Shown piece by piece: positions 8,840 through 16,717 of a DNA stretch of 64,000 bases. How positions within the stretch are numbered: the first letter of the stretch is position 1; each line of letters opens with the position of its first letter. The stretch spans positions 271,098 to 335,097 of the forward strand of contig NZ_JAIMID010000004.1 in NCBI RefSeq assembly GCF_019966535.1, written 5' to 3'. Below the pieces are notes generated by a model, which did no database searches, was not told where the DNA came from, and saw only the letters and a program-made list of their open reading frames with translations. A program made the position numbers and the translations under genes. The stretch is from Mesobacterium pallidum (GTDB lineage: Bacteria; Pseudomonadota; Alphaproteobacteria; Rhodobacterales; Rhodobacteraceae).

Positions 8840-10144
8840 TCAGCGCAGCACGGCCGTCTTGCTGCTGACCATCGTGTCGACGTTGAGGCAGACAGGAAGC
8901 AGCTGGAAATCGCTGGCGATGCGGTTCAGATCCGCCTCGAGCGTGTCGAGCGTGAGGCCGAGCTGGTCGAGCGTCCAGCCAAGCAGCCCGCCGACCGCGC
9001 CGAGGCTGTCGTCTAGGAAGGCGCCCAGCGGCGTGTCGGTCGAGACCAGCGCGGGTACCTCGGCGACAGCCCCCACATCGGCAAACAGCAGCACCCGCAG
9101 TCCGTTGCCCGGCGCGCAGGCTGGCGAGCCTGAGAGCAGCGCGGCCGGCTCGAGCCGGACCTGGGGCACCTCGCCCAGCACTGACAGCAAGTTGGAGACC
9201 ACCAGCGAGGCGCGAATCGTCACCTTGCCGCGAAAGTTGATCGGGCAATCGGCATAGATGGCGGCATTCTCGATCACGGTGCCATCGCGCAAAGTCAGCA
9301 CGTCGTCCTCGCCACAGACCACATGCAGCTTTTCATCCGCCAGCACCGAGATGTCGTCGAGATCGGAAAGGTTCACCGACCGGTCGGCGCCGGCCACCGC
9401 CTGGCGCAGCAATTCCGGCGTGGCGGAGACGTTCTGCATCAGCGGCTGCGTGATGTTGAGCCCGATCGCCTCGGCGACCAGTGCGTTGACCAGCCCTAGC
9501 GACCCAGCATCCACCCATAGCGGCCGTGCGCCATAATCGACCGTCGCCTGGGCAAAAAGGCAGATCCCGACGAAGGCATCCACCTCCGAAATGTCGACCC
9601 GCGCCTTGAGCGACAGCAGCGGATCGATGCAATCGACGTGGTCTCGGCGCACGACCTCGGCGAGGGCCCGCCCTTCGAGGTTCCACCGCTCGTAGCCGAA
9701 GGGGCGCAGCCAGGTCAGCGGTTCGGCGTTTCCGGTGCGGGCGTGACGGCTGAGCTTAACCTCAACTGCAGTCCAGTCGGACAGGGTCGGCACGAAGTTG
9801 CCGCTCTCCGGCGCCAATCGCCCGGTCCTGAAGCTGCCGCGATACCAGGCGTCGGTCAGCCCGGCCTCGGCCAACCCGTGGCGGGCCGTGAGCCTGGCTG
9901 TGCCACGCACCTCGCGACGTGCGGCATGCTGCACCTCGCTGGCGCGGATCGCCGCGCTCAGCGCCGCCGCCTCCGCATTGGATTGCAGGATTTCGCGGAC
10001 CCTCCAGGCATTGGCCGTGTCGATGGCGACGCCACCCACGAGGAAAGACAGGACCAGCAGCGTCAGACCCAACACGGAACCCGCACCGGACTCACCGCGC
10101 AGCAGGCGCCGGATGCGGCGCGTGAAGTCGGGCAAGCAAGGCAT
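8840..10144 (-). CDS. TadG-like pilus assembly protein
   Basis: The 434-aa protein has a basic N-terminus followed by a single hydrophobic helix (GSVLGLTLLVLSFLVGGVAIDTANAWR, about residues 23-48) and a large, presumably periplasmic, domain. This is the layout of the TadG pseudopilin-like proteins of tight-adherence (Flp/Tad) pili. The ESGAGSVLG start of the helix resembles the Tad prepilin region. Its ATG overlaps the stop of the upstream TadE-like gene (ATGA at 10144), so the two are translationally coupled. The other tad genes are not in this window, so the pair may be an orphan set. Confidence 0.75.
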   Translation of the reverse strand: MPCLPDFTRRIRRLLRGESGAGSVLGLTLLVLSFLVGGVAIDTANAWRVREILQSNAEAAALSAAIRASEVQHAARREVRGTARLTARHGLAEAGLTDAWYRGSFRTGRLAPESGNFVPTLSDWTAVEVKLSRHARTGNAEPLTWLRPFGYERWNLEGRALAEVVRRDHVDCIDPLLSLKARVDISEVDAFVGICLFAQATVDYGARPLWVDAGSLGLVNALVAEAIGLNITQPLMQNVSATPELLRQAVAGADRSVNLSDLDDISVLADEKLHVVCGEDDVLTLRDGTVIENAAIYADCPINFRGKVTIRASLVVSNLLSVLGEVPQVRLEPAALLSGSPACAPGNGLRVLLFADVGAVAEVPALVSTDTPLGAFLDDSLGAVGGLLGWTLDQLGLTLDTLEADLNRIASDFQLLPVCLNVDTMVSSKTAVLR

Positions 10145-10536
10145 CAGATCGGCTCCCTCAGCATGCGGACCGAGGCGCTGATGTCACCCTTGTAGACACG
10201 GGCGAGGAAAGGCGTCAGTCCCGCCTTGTCCCCGGCCAGGCGGATCGTGACCACCACGTCGGTCTCACCCCGGGTCACGTCGATCTCGTAGGGCCGGTTG
10301 GAGACCAACAGTTCGTCCCGCGCCCAGGCCTCGGCTTCCGTCGCGTTCAGATCGTGGATCGAAACGGCACGCGCAGCACTGCGCGAGGCATTCCACATGT
10401 TCGCGTTGAGGGTCATCATGAAGGAGAAATCGAGCACAAGCATCAGTGTGCCGGCGATCAGCGGTGTCCAGATGGCAAGTTCGATGGTCGTGCTAGCGGA
10501 TTCATCGAGTAAGAAAACAGGAGTACGAGACCTCAT
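10144..10536 (-). CDS. TadE-like pilus assembly protein
   Basis: This 130-aa minor-pseudopilin-like protein has the Tad motif ESASTTIELAIWTPLIAG, in which a Glu sits inside the hydrophobic N-terminal helix as in TadE/TadF. The remainder is a small soluble domain. The start at 10536 is chosen because a GAGGAT ribosome site lies just upstream; the frame is open to 10563. It probably forms a two-gene operon with the TadG-like gene through an ATGA overlap. Confidence 0.75.
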   Translation of the reverse strand: MRSRTPVFLLDESASTTIELAIWTPLIAGTLMLVLDFSFMMTLNANMWNASRSAARAVSIHDLNATEAEAWARDELLVSNRPYEIDVTRGETDVVVTIRLAGDKAGLTPFLARVYKGDISASVRMLREPI

Positions 10537-10966
10537 CTTATCCTCGCAATGATCGTTACCCACCCATTTTGATCAGGCGCGGGAAAAACGACCGAATCGC
10601 GTCTCTAATACGGCCAAAATGCGGCGCCAAGCTCCCTGTCGGGCTATGCGGCTGATTTTACAGAAAAGCTTTTATGACTCCCCAATGCATAATTTCGCCT
10701 CTAGATTGGTTTTGTTGCGCAGAGAGGTTGAATCCGAGATCTCCCCTTCGGCGGGCCGCGCTGCGGCATCCAGGGCCTGATGCGGGCAATTCGGGCCTGA
10801 TCGGAGGCTGCCGCGCCCCAAGCGCAAACGTTCCGTGCTGCCCAGAAGGAATCACACGTACCGGCCCCGCGCCGATCGTGGAGGATAGCGTGCAGCGCAT
10901 CCGTACATTAAATGGGTGGCCGCGCTGTGCATACGCGACCACCCAGCTCCCTATCAGGGAGTGTCG
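10537..10966. other. Gene-free border between core genes and the accessory island, with hairpins
   Basis: I see no convincing gene in this 430 bp. The piece TTGGTTTTGTTGCGCAGAG (10708-10726) resembles the terminal repeats of some IS5-family elements and may be an old insertion scar. Near the right end two hairpins lie downstream of the AlpA gene. One is GGGTGGCCGCG/CGCGACCACCC (10914-10944, one mismatch). The other is CTCCCT-ATC-AGGGAG (about 10948-10962). Neither has a T-run. This is a plausible but unproven left end of the island. Confidence 0.4.
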
Positions 10967-11152
10967 TCAGGTCGTTTCGCGGCGGTCCAGTCTTTCCTGT
11001 AGCCAGTTCAGCACTTCGACTTCGACCCATCCCACCCTGTTGGGGCCGAGAGTTACCCGCTTGGGGAATTTCCCGTCCTTTTCCAGGCGCGCAATGTGCT
11101 GCGGCGAATACAAAACCAACTCCTTCAGCTGGCGCTTTGACAAGATCCACAT
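10967..11152 (-). CDS. AlpA-family transcriptional regulator (MerR-like HTH, excisionase type)
   Basis: The 61-aa protein has the AlpA pattern: a recognition helix LKELVLYSPQHIARLEKDGKFPKRVTLG, then GWVEVEVLNWLQERL. Such proteins regulate prophage or island integrase genes and act like excisionases. The start at 11152 follows a GGAGAG ribosome site; the frame upstream to 11341 has no family resemblance. It is 1.8 kb from the tyrosine integrase at 12960, its likely functional partner. Confidence 0.82.
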   Translation of the reverse strand: MWILSKRQLKELVLYSPQHIARLEKDGKFPKRVTLGPNRVGWVEVEVLNWLQERLDRRETT

Positions 11153-11367
11153 CACGATCTCTCCATGGTTGAAGAGCATCGCGATGCCCAGGTTACGACT
11201 TGGCCTAGGTCCGTTCAGCTTAGTGCTAATTCTCGTAAGGTCTATGCGCCCCCAAGAATAACGTCGTAGGTGATCTACGCAGGTCGAAAACGCTTGCCGC
11301 TTCTCTTCGATATCAGCGTGCCCGTTGTTGATAGCGGCCACAACACTGATGGTGCCTGAGACATGAT
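11153..11367. other. Intergenic region between AlpA and sulfotransferase genes
   Basis: This 215-bp stretch contains the AlpA promoter region. I see no gene or strong hairpin in it. Confidence 0.3.
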
Positions 11368-12435
11368 TTAAGGACCGGAGTTTGAGTTCCCCCGGTGAGA
11401 GTGGTCTTTGGTAAGTATGCCGGACTTGCGCGACTTTGATCTCTCAATGACAATGTTCTCAAGTTCGTCCATGGCCTTTCCGACTGCGCGATAGTCAGGC
11501 GAGCCGTCATAACTTGCTACACGACAGGCTAGCCAATTCCTGGCGTCGGCTGGAGGTTCTAGCAAGTCGGACTCGCCGCGAACATTGGGGCGCTTCAGAG
11601 TGCGCTCAGGCTGCCAAGGACGCCCAAGAAAGTTCTGCATCTGAGAAATTTCATTCTGACGTCTTTGAAGCATTTCCTTGATGAGACGGGGCGAAAAACT
11701 GACTTTGGGTCCTTTCAACGTTTTGAGCGTCGGCAGCAAAGGATTGTTCGTTCTGAAGCCCTCGTGTGCGCGAGCCTTGTTTCTGCAGTACAGCAGTGAA
11801 ATAGCCAGAAAGCTGATTGACTCGTTCTCATACTTGATTTCGTTGGGATGGATATCCACACCTATTCTGCCGCAGAAATCTTGGACCACACATCCATTTT
11901 TCAAAGAACTCTTGTCGTACCGCAAGAGTTCGCAGTGTTTCAAAGTGAGAAACTTCCGAAGCTTGCTGTACTGCGGAACCAACGCCCCTATGTTCCAGTC
12001 TCGCAGCACTCCGGCCTTGACGCGCTGTTGAAATGCAGACGGGGCATACCCTATCGGGTCCCTGATATAGCAATAGGTATGGATTTCGTGGTGCTGGATA
12101 CTCTTGACAAAAGAATCCAATTCATCCTCAGATAGGTTCCCAAAATCCTCAGCGCTCAGTATCACATCCTCAGACCTATGTTCCTCAAGCTTGGAGTATA
12201 TCTGCTCTCTTGCGCGCTTTTGTTGCATATCGAATTCTGAAGCAGTCAATCTAGCAAAACGACTTGGAAAGCGTTCTTGCTTCATGAAAGCCTGCTTCAC
12301 AATCTTTGAAGAATTGCCGCTGCCGCTGAAAGATAGATATCTTGCCCCACGTCCCTCAGGAAGTGCAGCCAAGCTGTACTGGATTGACGATGTGCCGGTC
12401 TTGTGCATCCCAACGTGCAAGAAAAGCTTTGGCAC
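11368..12435 (-). CDS. Sulfotransferase-family protein
   Basis: A PAPS-dependent sulfotransferase of about 355 aa is predicted. The 5'-phosphosulfate loop is clear at the N-terminus (LFLHVGMHKTGTSSIQYSL), and the 3'-phosphate-binding segment YCYIRDPIGYAPSAFQQRV supplies the Arg and Ser. Such enzymes sulfate polysaccharides or other small acceptors, and a surface-polymer role would suit the nearby glycosyltransferase. I prefer the GTG at 12435, with GGAG eight bases upstream, because the family begins almost directly at this motif. The frame stays open to an ATG at 12549 that lacks a ribosome site. GC content is lower than in the core genes, consistent with acquisition. Confidence 0.78.
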   Translation of the reverse strand: MPKLFLHVGMHKTGTSSIQYSLAALPEGRGARYLSFSGSGNSSKIVKQAFMKQERFPSRFARLTASEFDMQQKRAREQIYSKLEEHRSEDVILSAEDFGNLSEDELDSFVKSIQHHEIHTYCYIRDPIGYAPSAFQQRVKAGVLRDWNIGALVPQYSKLRKFLTLKHCELLRYDKSSLKNGCVVQDFCGRIGVDIHPNEIKYENESISFLAISLLYCRNKARAHEGFRTNNPLLPTLKTLKGPKVSFSPRLIKEMLQRRQNEISQMQNFLGRPWQPERTLKRPNVRGESDLLEPPADARNWLACRVASYDGSPDYRAVGKAMDELENIVIERSKSRKSGILTKDHSHRGNSNSGP

Positions 12436-12603
12436 CGACGTCGCTCCACTGGATGCTTGTAAGTCTGCCGCTGGCCGAAAGCTGGAACTTTCGGCGCAGG
12501 CATGGCACGAAGGTTGATAACCACCTAGCGTCGCTCGGTGCAAGGTCATGGTGAGGCCGTCGTGCCGAACACGGCAGAGCTGCTTCCAGGTATGTCAGCG
12601 AGC

Positions 12604-12855
12604 TTAGTTCCTGTCTGTTCGACTGGTTGAAGTGATTGAATGCTGAGCACGCATCATGTCCGCAGAGAGCTCGTTATGGTCTCTGAGCGCCTGTATGACT
12701 TGGTCAGGTTTTTTGCCCACCGGCGAAGCTTCCATTCGTTCAGACAAATTCGTCAGGAACGCAAGCCTTGCTTTGTCTGAAAACCCGTACCTCTCGATGT
12801 AGTCAAGCAAGGCGTCCATGCACAGTCGTTGGAAGTCCTTTCCTGTATCCGCCAT
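12604..12855 (-). CDS. Small protein of unknown function next to the integrase
   Basis: I do not recognise this 83-aa, probably helical and charged protein. An AGGA element lies a few bases before its ATG. It is divergent from the integrase, with a 104-bp AT-rich gap that must hold both promoters. That position would suit a regulator or directionality factor, but no helix-turn-helix is obvious. Confidence 0.5.
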   Translation of the reverse strand: MADTGKDFQRLCMDALLDYIERYGFSDKARLAFLTNLSERMEASPVGKKPDQVIQALRDHNELSADMMRAQHSITSTSRTDRN

Positions 12856-12959
12856 GTTCCTGCAGCCCTTCGAAGTTATCCCCTCTACGAAGGGGGGCGT
12901 ATGCGGAAATGGTTAATATATGGTTAACATGCGGGGCGCCGGTCAGGAGGGGCGTACCC

Positions 12960-13958
12960 ATGGGCACGATGTACGAACGAGAAATGGAGAGAAATCAGGT
13001 ATTCTCTGTAGTTTCCAGGTCATCTCGCGAGAACCGCGAAAGATTGATCGCTGAGTATAAGAGGCGCTCGGAAGGCGCTTTCGCTCCGCAAACGCTTCGA
13101 AACTACAGGTTGATAGTTCGACAGTTTCGGACCTGGTGCGTAGATAATGACCACGATCCGGAGCCGCCAGTATCACCGAGCATCGTCGCTGAGTGGGTCG
13201 AGTCAATGGGTGGAAAACTGGCTGCTACTACCATCGAAACCAGGCTTTGGGGCATTGCTGAACTGCACCGCTCGATGTTTCTCGTGCCCCCGTGTCGTCA
13301 CCGCTTGGTCGAACTCGCATTGAAAAGGGTCAAGAGAAAATTTGGTGGAGGTCGTCGCCAAGCTGTCGCGTTGGGGAAGGCTGAAGTGCTTGGCGCGATT
13401 GGCCGTCTGGGGACCAGCAGGAAGGACCTCAGAGACAAAGCGTTGCTTTGGATCGCGACAGACAGCTGGTGTCGAGCATCAGAGATTGTCGCCTTCAAGG
13501 TTCGGGATCTCCTGCGCCAGGATGATGGCAGCAGTCTGCTGTTCCTGGAACGGTCTAAGACGGATCCCAACGGTATGGGGGCCTATGCTTATTTGTCTCC
13601 TCGCGGAGCGAAAGCTGTCATGCAGTGGATCCAACTAGCCGAGTTGAAAGATGCGGATCCCATACTCACCAAGTCACAGCCTGGCGGGAAAAAGGCTCCG
13701 TTGGATCCTTCGACGGTTTCGCGGATCATGAAAAGATGTACTGGCCGAAAAGATGTATCATCACACAGCACGCGTGTCGGTGGCGTTCAGGACGCATTCA
13801 GGCTTGGCTGTGATCTTTCTTCCATCATGGTCGCTGGCCGATGGGCCTCGGCCGAAATGCCGGCCAGATACGGAAGGAAGATACTGGCTTCTCAGTCGGC
13901 CGCCGCCCAGGTCTCACGAGCGTTTGAGGATGACGACGCCGCCGAAGATTCACTGTGA
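12960..13958 (+). CDS. Tyrosine-type site-specific integrase
   Basis: The 332-aa recombinase has an N-terminal SAM-like core-binding domain (about 40-115) and a catalytic domain. The active-site set is complete: Arg172 in WCRASEI, Lys200 in ERSKTDPNG, His269 and Arg272 in SHSTRVGG, Trp295 in AGRWAS (in place of the second His) and the nucleophile Tyr304 in PARYGR. AGGAGG at 12945-12950, nine bases before the ATG at 12960, fixes the start; the frame open from 12768 is not used. It ends 3 bp before the convergent glycosyltransferase remnant. It is probably the integrase of the island at about 10.9-22 kb, but no attachment sites were recognised. Confidence 0.9.
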   Translation: MGTMYEREMERNQVFSVVSRSSRENRERLIAEYKRRSEGAFAPQTLRNYRLIVRQFRTWCVDNDHDPEPPVSPSIVAEWVESMGGKLAATTIETRLWGIAELHRSMFLVPPCRHRLVELALKRVKRKFGGGRRQAVALGKAEVLGAIGRLGTSRKDLRDKALLWIATDSWCRASEIVAFKVRDLLRQDDGSSLLFLERSKTDPNGMGAYAYLSPRGAKAVMQWIQLAELKDADPILTKSQPGGKKAPLDPSTVSRIMKRCTGRKDVSSHSTRVGGVQDAFRLGCDLSSIMVAGRWASAEMPARYGRKILASQSAAAQVSRAFEDDDAAEDSL

Positions 13959-13961
13959 CGA

Positions 13962-14850
13962 TCAATGAACCTTTCTGCGTAATAGCAAGCCTTTTTGAGA
14001 AAGTCTCAACAGCAGTTGATTGTTCGCTGTGCAAGTGGTGAGGAAGAACTTTCTTAAACCGTCGCTGCCCTCTTTTCGCATCAACTCCTCTAAGCCAGCC
14101 CTCAATGAGGTCGGGTCCAAATCTGAACTTCTGCCATAGGAGCCGCCATATATTCGGTCATGAAGTCTGTCAAGAAACTCTGATACGTCTCGAACGTGAT
14201 AGTGCGCCAAATAGCAGTCGGTCAGTTCAAGGGATCGGGTTTTCACGCCCCGCGCCTTATGTACGCCGAGTCTTAGATCCTGCAAGCCAGAACGAACAAA
14301 GACTTTGCCGCGCGTGTGACTGATGAAACCGGAGGACAGTAAATATCCGTACTCTGGATAAACTTCTTTCACCTGTCCGGGGTGCTCTGCCGTTTTTCGA
14401 ATGGGGAGTTTGAAATACTCATACCCTGAACCAAGAGTATCAGGATGATCACAAAGTCTTTCGACAGTGCGTACTCGAATTTCGTTAATGCTCTTGGGTA
14501 CTTTGTGCAAGTGACTCCCAAAAAGGTGGGTTGCACATGATCAACTCATCGGTATCGACGTGACCCAACCATCCAAATCTTGCCATCCTGTAGCTGCGAG
14601 TCGCATTGGCTATCTGGCGACTAACAAGGTTCTCGGGTCGAGAACCCTTGATATCATGCCAATATTTGTTCGTGCACATGATGAAGTTGGATATTGCAGG
14701 GGCCTCTTTGAGAGATTCGAGGGAGTCGGGCGGTTCATCCAGATAGATATCAATCTGTGTTGCGCCAAGCGCGGCATAGTGCTTGGTAAAACGCAATATG
14801 TCAGCGGGGCTTGCATTAGTCGTCGTAGTGATTCCCCATGTCGCGGCCAT
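13962..14850 (-). pseudogene. Glycosyltransferase-family-2-like gene broken by a frameshift
   Basis: Two overlapping frames give one protein. The N-terminal part starts at 14850 (MAATWGITTTTNASPADIL), contains the expected GHVDTDEL acidic motif and ends at 14485. The C-terminal part (13962-14510) continues the family from GSHLHKVPKSINEIRV onward, with CYLAHYHVRDVSEFLDR. The frames meet in a T-run on the coding strand near 14519-14524 (PPF followed by W in one frame, LGSHLHK in the other), so one base was gained or lost there. The intact product would be about 300 aa, of a type often found with rhodobacterial surface-polysaccharide genes. It could be a real pseudogene, a phase-variable switch or a sequence error. 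Confidence 0.7.
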
Positions 14851-14925
14851 ACTTCAAATCCCAGTGTGTCTGCCGAAGTTATCCCTTGATCCAAAATTTT
14901 TCATCTCTTTCTGGCATCCACAGCA

Positions 14926-15099
14926 TCAGTTCAGGCCAGTTCGAACCACCTTTTGTACGTGGGAATCGTATTTCTCAAGTGCAACGCGCACCTCTTCGAG
15001 ATAGGTGTATCGATTGTATATGGCTGCGACGCCGCTGACTTGTGAACGATGGTCAATTATTTGTTCTGTTATGTAAAGCGGAACCCCCAGCCGCGCCAT
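14926..15099 (-). pseudogene. C-terminal fragment of a second tyrosine recombinase, cut at the IS end
   Basis: The minus-strand frame reads MARLGVPLYITEQIIDHRSQ, then VSGVAAIYNRYTYLEEVR and so on for 57 residues to a stop at 14926. This is the usual end of phage-type integrases: a helix before the second catalytic His region (here DHRSQ) and the nucleophile Tyr in AAIYNRY. The reading frame stops abruptly at 15100, exactly where the IS427-type element begins. No matching upstream part was found beyond the IS, so insertion was accompanied or followed by loss of the 5' portion. Confidence 0.7.
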
Positions 15100-15102
15100 A
15101 GG

Positions 15103-15468
15103 TCATGTTGACAAAAGGTGCACCCAAAGTCGGATGGACGTGATGTCGATGAAGCCAAGAAAGCTCTCGACGGTCTTGTCATAGCGTGTGGCGACGCGGC
15201 GCGCATTCTTGAGCTTGTTGAAGCACCGCTCGACGAGGTTGCGCAGGGAATACAGCGAATGATCGACACCGACGCGCATCTTGCGTGATTTGCGCATAGG
15301 GATCTGCGTCAGCACATCCCGCGCATCCATCTTTTTGCGAATACTATCCGCATCATACCCCCTGTCAGCCAACAGAACACTCGGCTCAGGCAGGTTGTCG
15401 GCCATGACGAGATCGAACCCCACGTAGTCCGATGTCTGGCCCGGCGTGATCTCGGTTCTCATGGGCAA
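15103..15468 (-). CDS. IS427-type transposase, C-terminal frame (OrfB part)
   Basis: This frame continues the DDE transposase after the shift. It contains GFDLVMADNLPEPSVLLADRGYDAD, with the second catalytic Asp in ADRGYD, and the Y-1 region RNLVERCFNKLKNARRVATRYDK, with the catalytic Glu. Its stop lies inside the left inverted repeat. It is not expected to be translated alone. Before its nominal Met, the frame already encodes transposase sequence back to the slippery site at about 15544-15553. Confidence 0.88.
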   Translation of the reverse strand: MPMRTEITPGQTSDYVGFDLVMADNLPEPSVLLADRGYDADSIRKKMDARDVLTQIPMRKSRKMRVGVDHSLYSLRNLVERCFNKLKNARRVATRYDKTVESFLGFIDITSIRLWVHLLST

Positions 15469-15890
15469 GCCTGCTGCGTTGACGCGGAGGTGGATTTTGG
15501 TCGTGAAGCCACCTCTTGAGCGGCCAAAACCCTGTCTCGGAGTCCCCCTTTTGCGCCCGCTGCCTGATGATGAGCGCGGACGACGGTGCTGTCGATCATT
15601 TGCAGGGCGTCCGGCACGGCCCCGCTATGGTTCAGGACGTCCATAATCTCTTCCCAAAGCCCTGCCAGTGTCCAGCGTCGGAACTGGCGGTAGACGCTCG
15701 ACCATTTGCCGAACTCTTCGGGCAGATCGCGCCACGGCGCTCCGGTGCGGGCAATCCAGAAAATCCCATCAAGAACAAGACGGTGGTTGGTCGGCTTGCG
15801 CCCGTTCGGCGCACGGACAGCCAGGATGAACCGCTCAAAGAAGGCCCATTCTTCGTCCGACATCAGATCTCGTGCCAAGCTGATCTCCAT
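15459..15890 (-). CDS. IS427-type transposase, N-terminal frame (OrfA part)
   Basis: The 143-aa product begins MEISLARDLMSDEEWAFFER and carries the IS5-family features RKPTNHRLVLDGIFWIARTG, APWRDLPEEFGKW and the first catalytic Asp in MIDSTVVRAHH. At AAAAGGGGG on the coding strand (complement of 15544-15552) the proper transposase sequence moves to the other frame (KRGTPRQGFGRSRGGF). A -1 ribosomal frameshift there would give the full enzyme, as is usual for this IS group. Confidence 0.88.
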   Translation of the reverse strand: MEISLARDLMSDEEWAFFERFILAVRAPNGRKPTNHRLVLDGIFWIARTGAPWRDLPEEFGKWSSVYRQFRRWTLAGLWEEIMDVLNHSGAVPDALQMIDSTVVRAHHQAAGAKGGLRDRVLAAQEVASRPKSTSASTQQACP

Positions 15891-15959
15891 AATAGATACC
15901 AGCTTGAATCACGCCTGCGATCCGGTGTGAATCCCTTTTGTCAACACGGCCTAGATTTC

Positions 15960-16075
15960 GCATGTGCGGCGAAAGTCCGGAATGGCGGGCTGCGGGCCGC
16001 ACCGCAGCGGCCCAGATCGTCGATGAAAGGCGGCTTTGGGCCGGTCGCGGCAGTCTGCCTGTTGATCGACGGGTG
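15960..16075. repeat. Degenerate dispersed intergenic element (copy 2)
   Basis: This non-coding segment contains GTCCGGAATGGCGGGCTGCG and, further on, GGGCCGGTCG. The same two blocks occur in the same order near 5755-5850. It lies directly right of the IS and looks like a short interspersed element rather than coding sequence. Confidence 0.4.
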
Positions 16076-16203
16076 AACGGAGAGCAGACTTCTTCGTGTT
16101 CGCGATGAAACGGCGAAGCGTTTCATGATCGTGACGGGCTCAATGCCTGGTACGATCATTTGGCTAAGAGGGTGCACGGGAGACGCGCAGCGGGTCTCCC
16201 TGC

Positions 16204-16330
16204 CAAGATGTGCTGTCTGACAGCACACATCTTGCCCTTCATGTGACCGATCCACGGACACACATCTTGCCCTTCATGTGACCGATCCACGGACACACAT
16301 CTTGCCCTTCATGTGACCGATCCATGACCA
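16204..16330 (+). repeat. Three tandem 35-bp repeats preceded by a hairpin
   Basis: The 35-bp unit starts CACATCTTGCCCTTCATGTG and ends ACCGATCCACGGACA. It occurs three times head to tail at 16226-16260, 16261-16295 and 16296-16330; the last copy diverges at its end. The first unit overlaps the right arm of an inverted repeat, AAGATGTGCTGTC/CAGCACACATCTT (16204-16234). Each unit itself holds CACAT...ATGTG. The array lies 390 bp upstream of the ankyrin-like gene and could be a binding-site array; this is inference. Confidence 0.85.
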
Positions 16331-16717
16331 CACACTTAGCTAATATTCTAACGCCGACTGCCTTGGTGACATAATGTTCAATCTCAGATGATCACATTTG
16401 CCCTCGGCGGTCGATCCAGTTTATGGCAAGGTCGGTGCCGAGGAGCGTTTGAAACGGGGCACGACCATGCTGATCCATCTAAATAGGTAGGCGACGAAGT
16501 CGCCCAAAGAGCGGGCTGCGATCCGGTCAAGTACAGACACTGCGCATGTCGCTTCTCGTCTTACAGGACGACCTTCTGGCGTTGATCAAGGGATTCCCGA
16601 AACCGAACGTAAGACGGTCACGTTAGAAACAGGGCAAACAGATACAACCAATTGAAGATCGGCCAATAAGGAGATGATTACTCAAAATGTGCATACCAAT
16701 ACATAGAACGACGCGGC
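16331..16717. other. Gene-free AT-rich leader of the ankyrin-like gene
   Basis: There is no recognised gene. Short open frames exist (for example 16546-16626, 26 codons) but resemble nothing known to me. AAGGAG at about 16667-16672 directly abuts a 10-codon frame that ends just before the ankyrin-like gene, which is a possible leader peptide. Confidence 0.3.

Larger units (their letters stand above)
15101..15951 (-). mobile_element. Complete IS5-family (IS427-group) insertion sequence, about 851 bp
   Basis: The terminal inverted repeats are 18 bp with two mismatches. The left end is GGTCATGTTGACAAAAGG (15101-15118), and the right end, read inward, is GGCCGTGTTGACAAAAGG (15951-15934). TA flanks both ends (15099-15100 and 15952-15953), as expected for the TA target duplication of the IS427 group. 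The transposase is encoded in two overlapping minus-strand frames. The element looks intact and potentially active. Confidence 0.9.

Noticed and set aside
12960..13958. tRNA gene as integration site next to the integrase
   Set aside because: No cloverleaf or tRNA 3' end was recognisable on either side.
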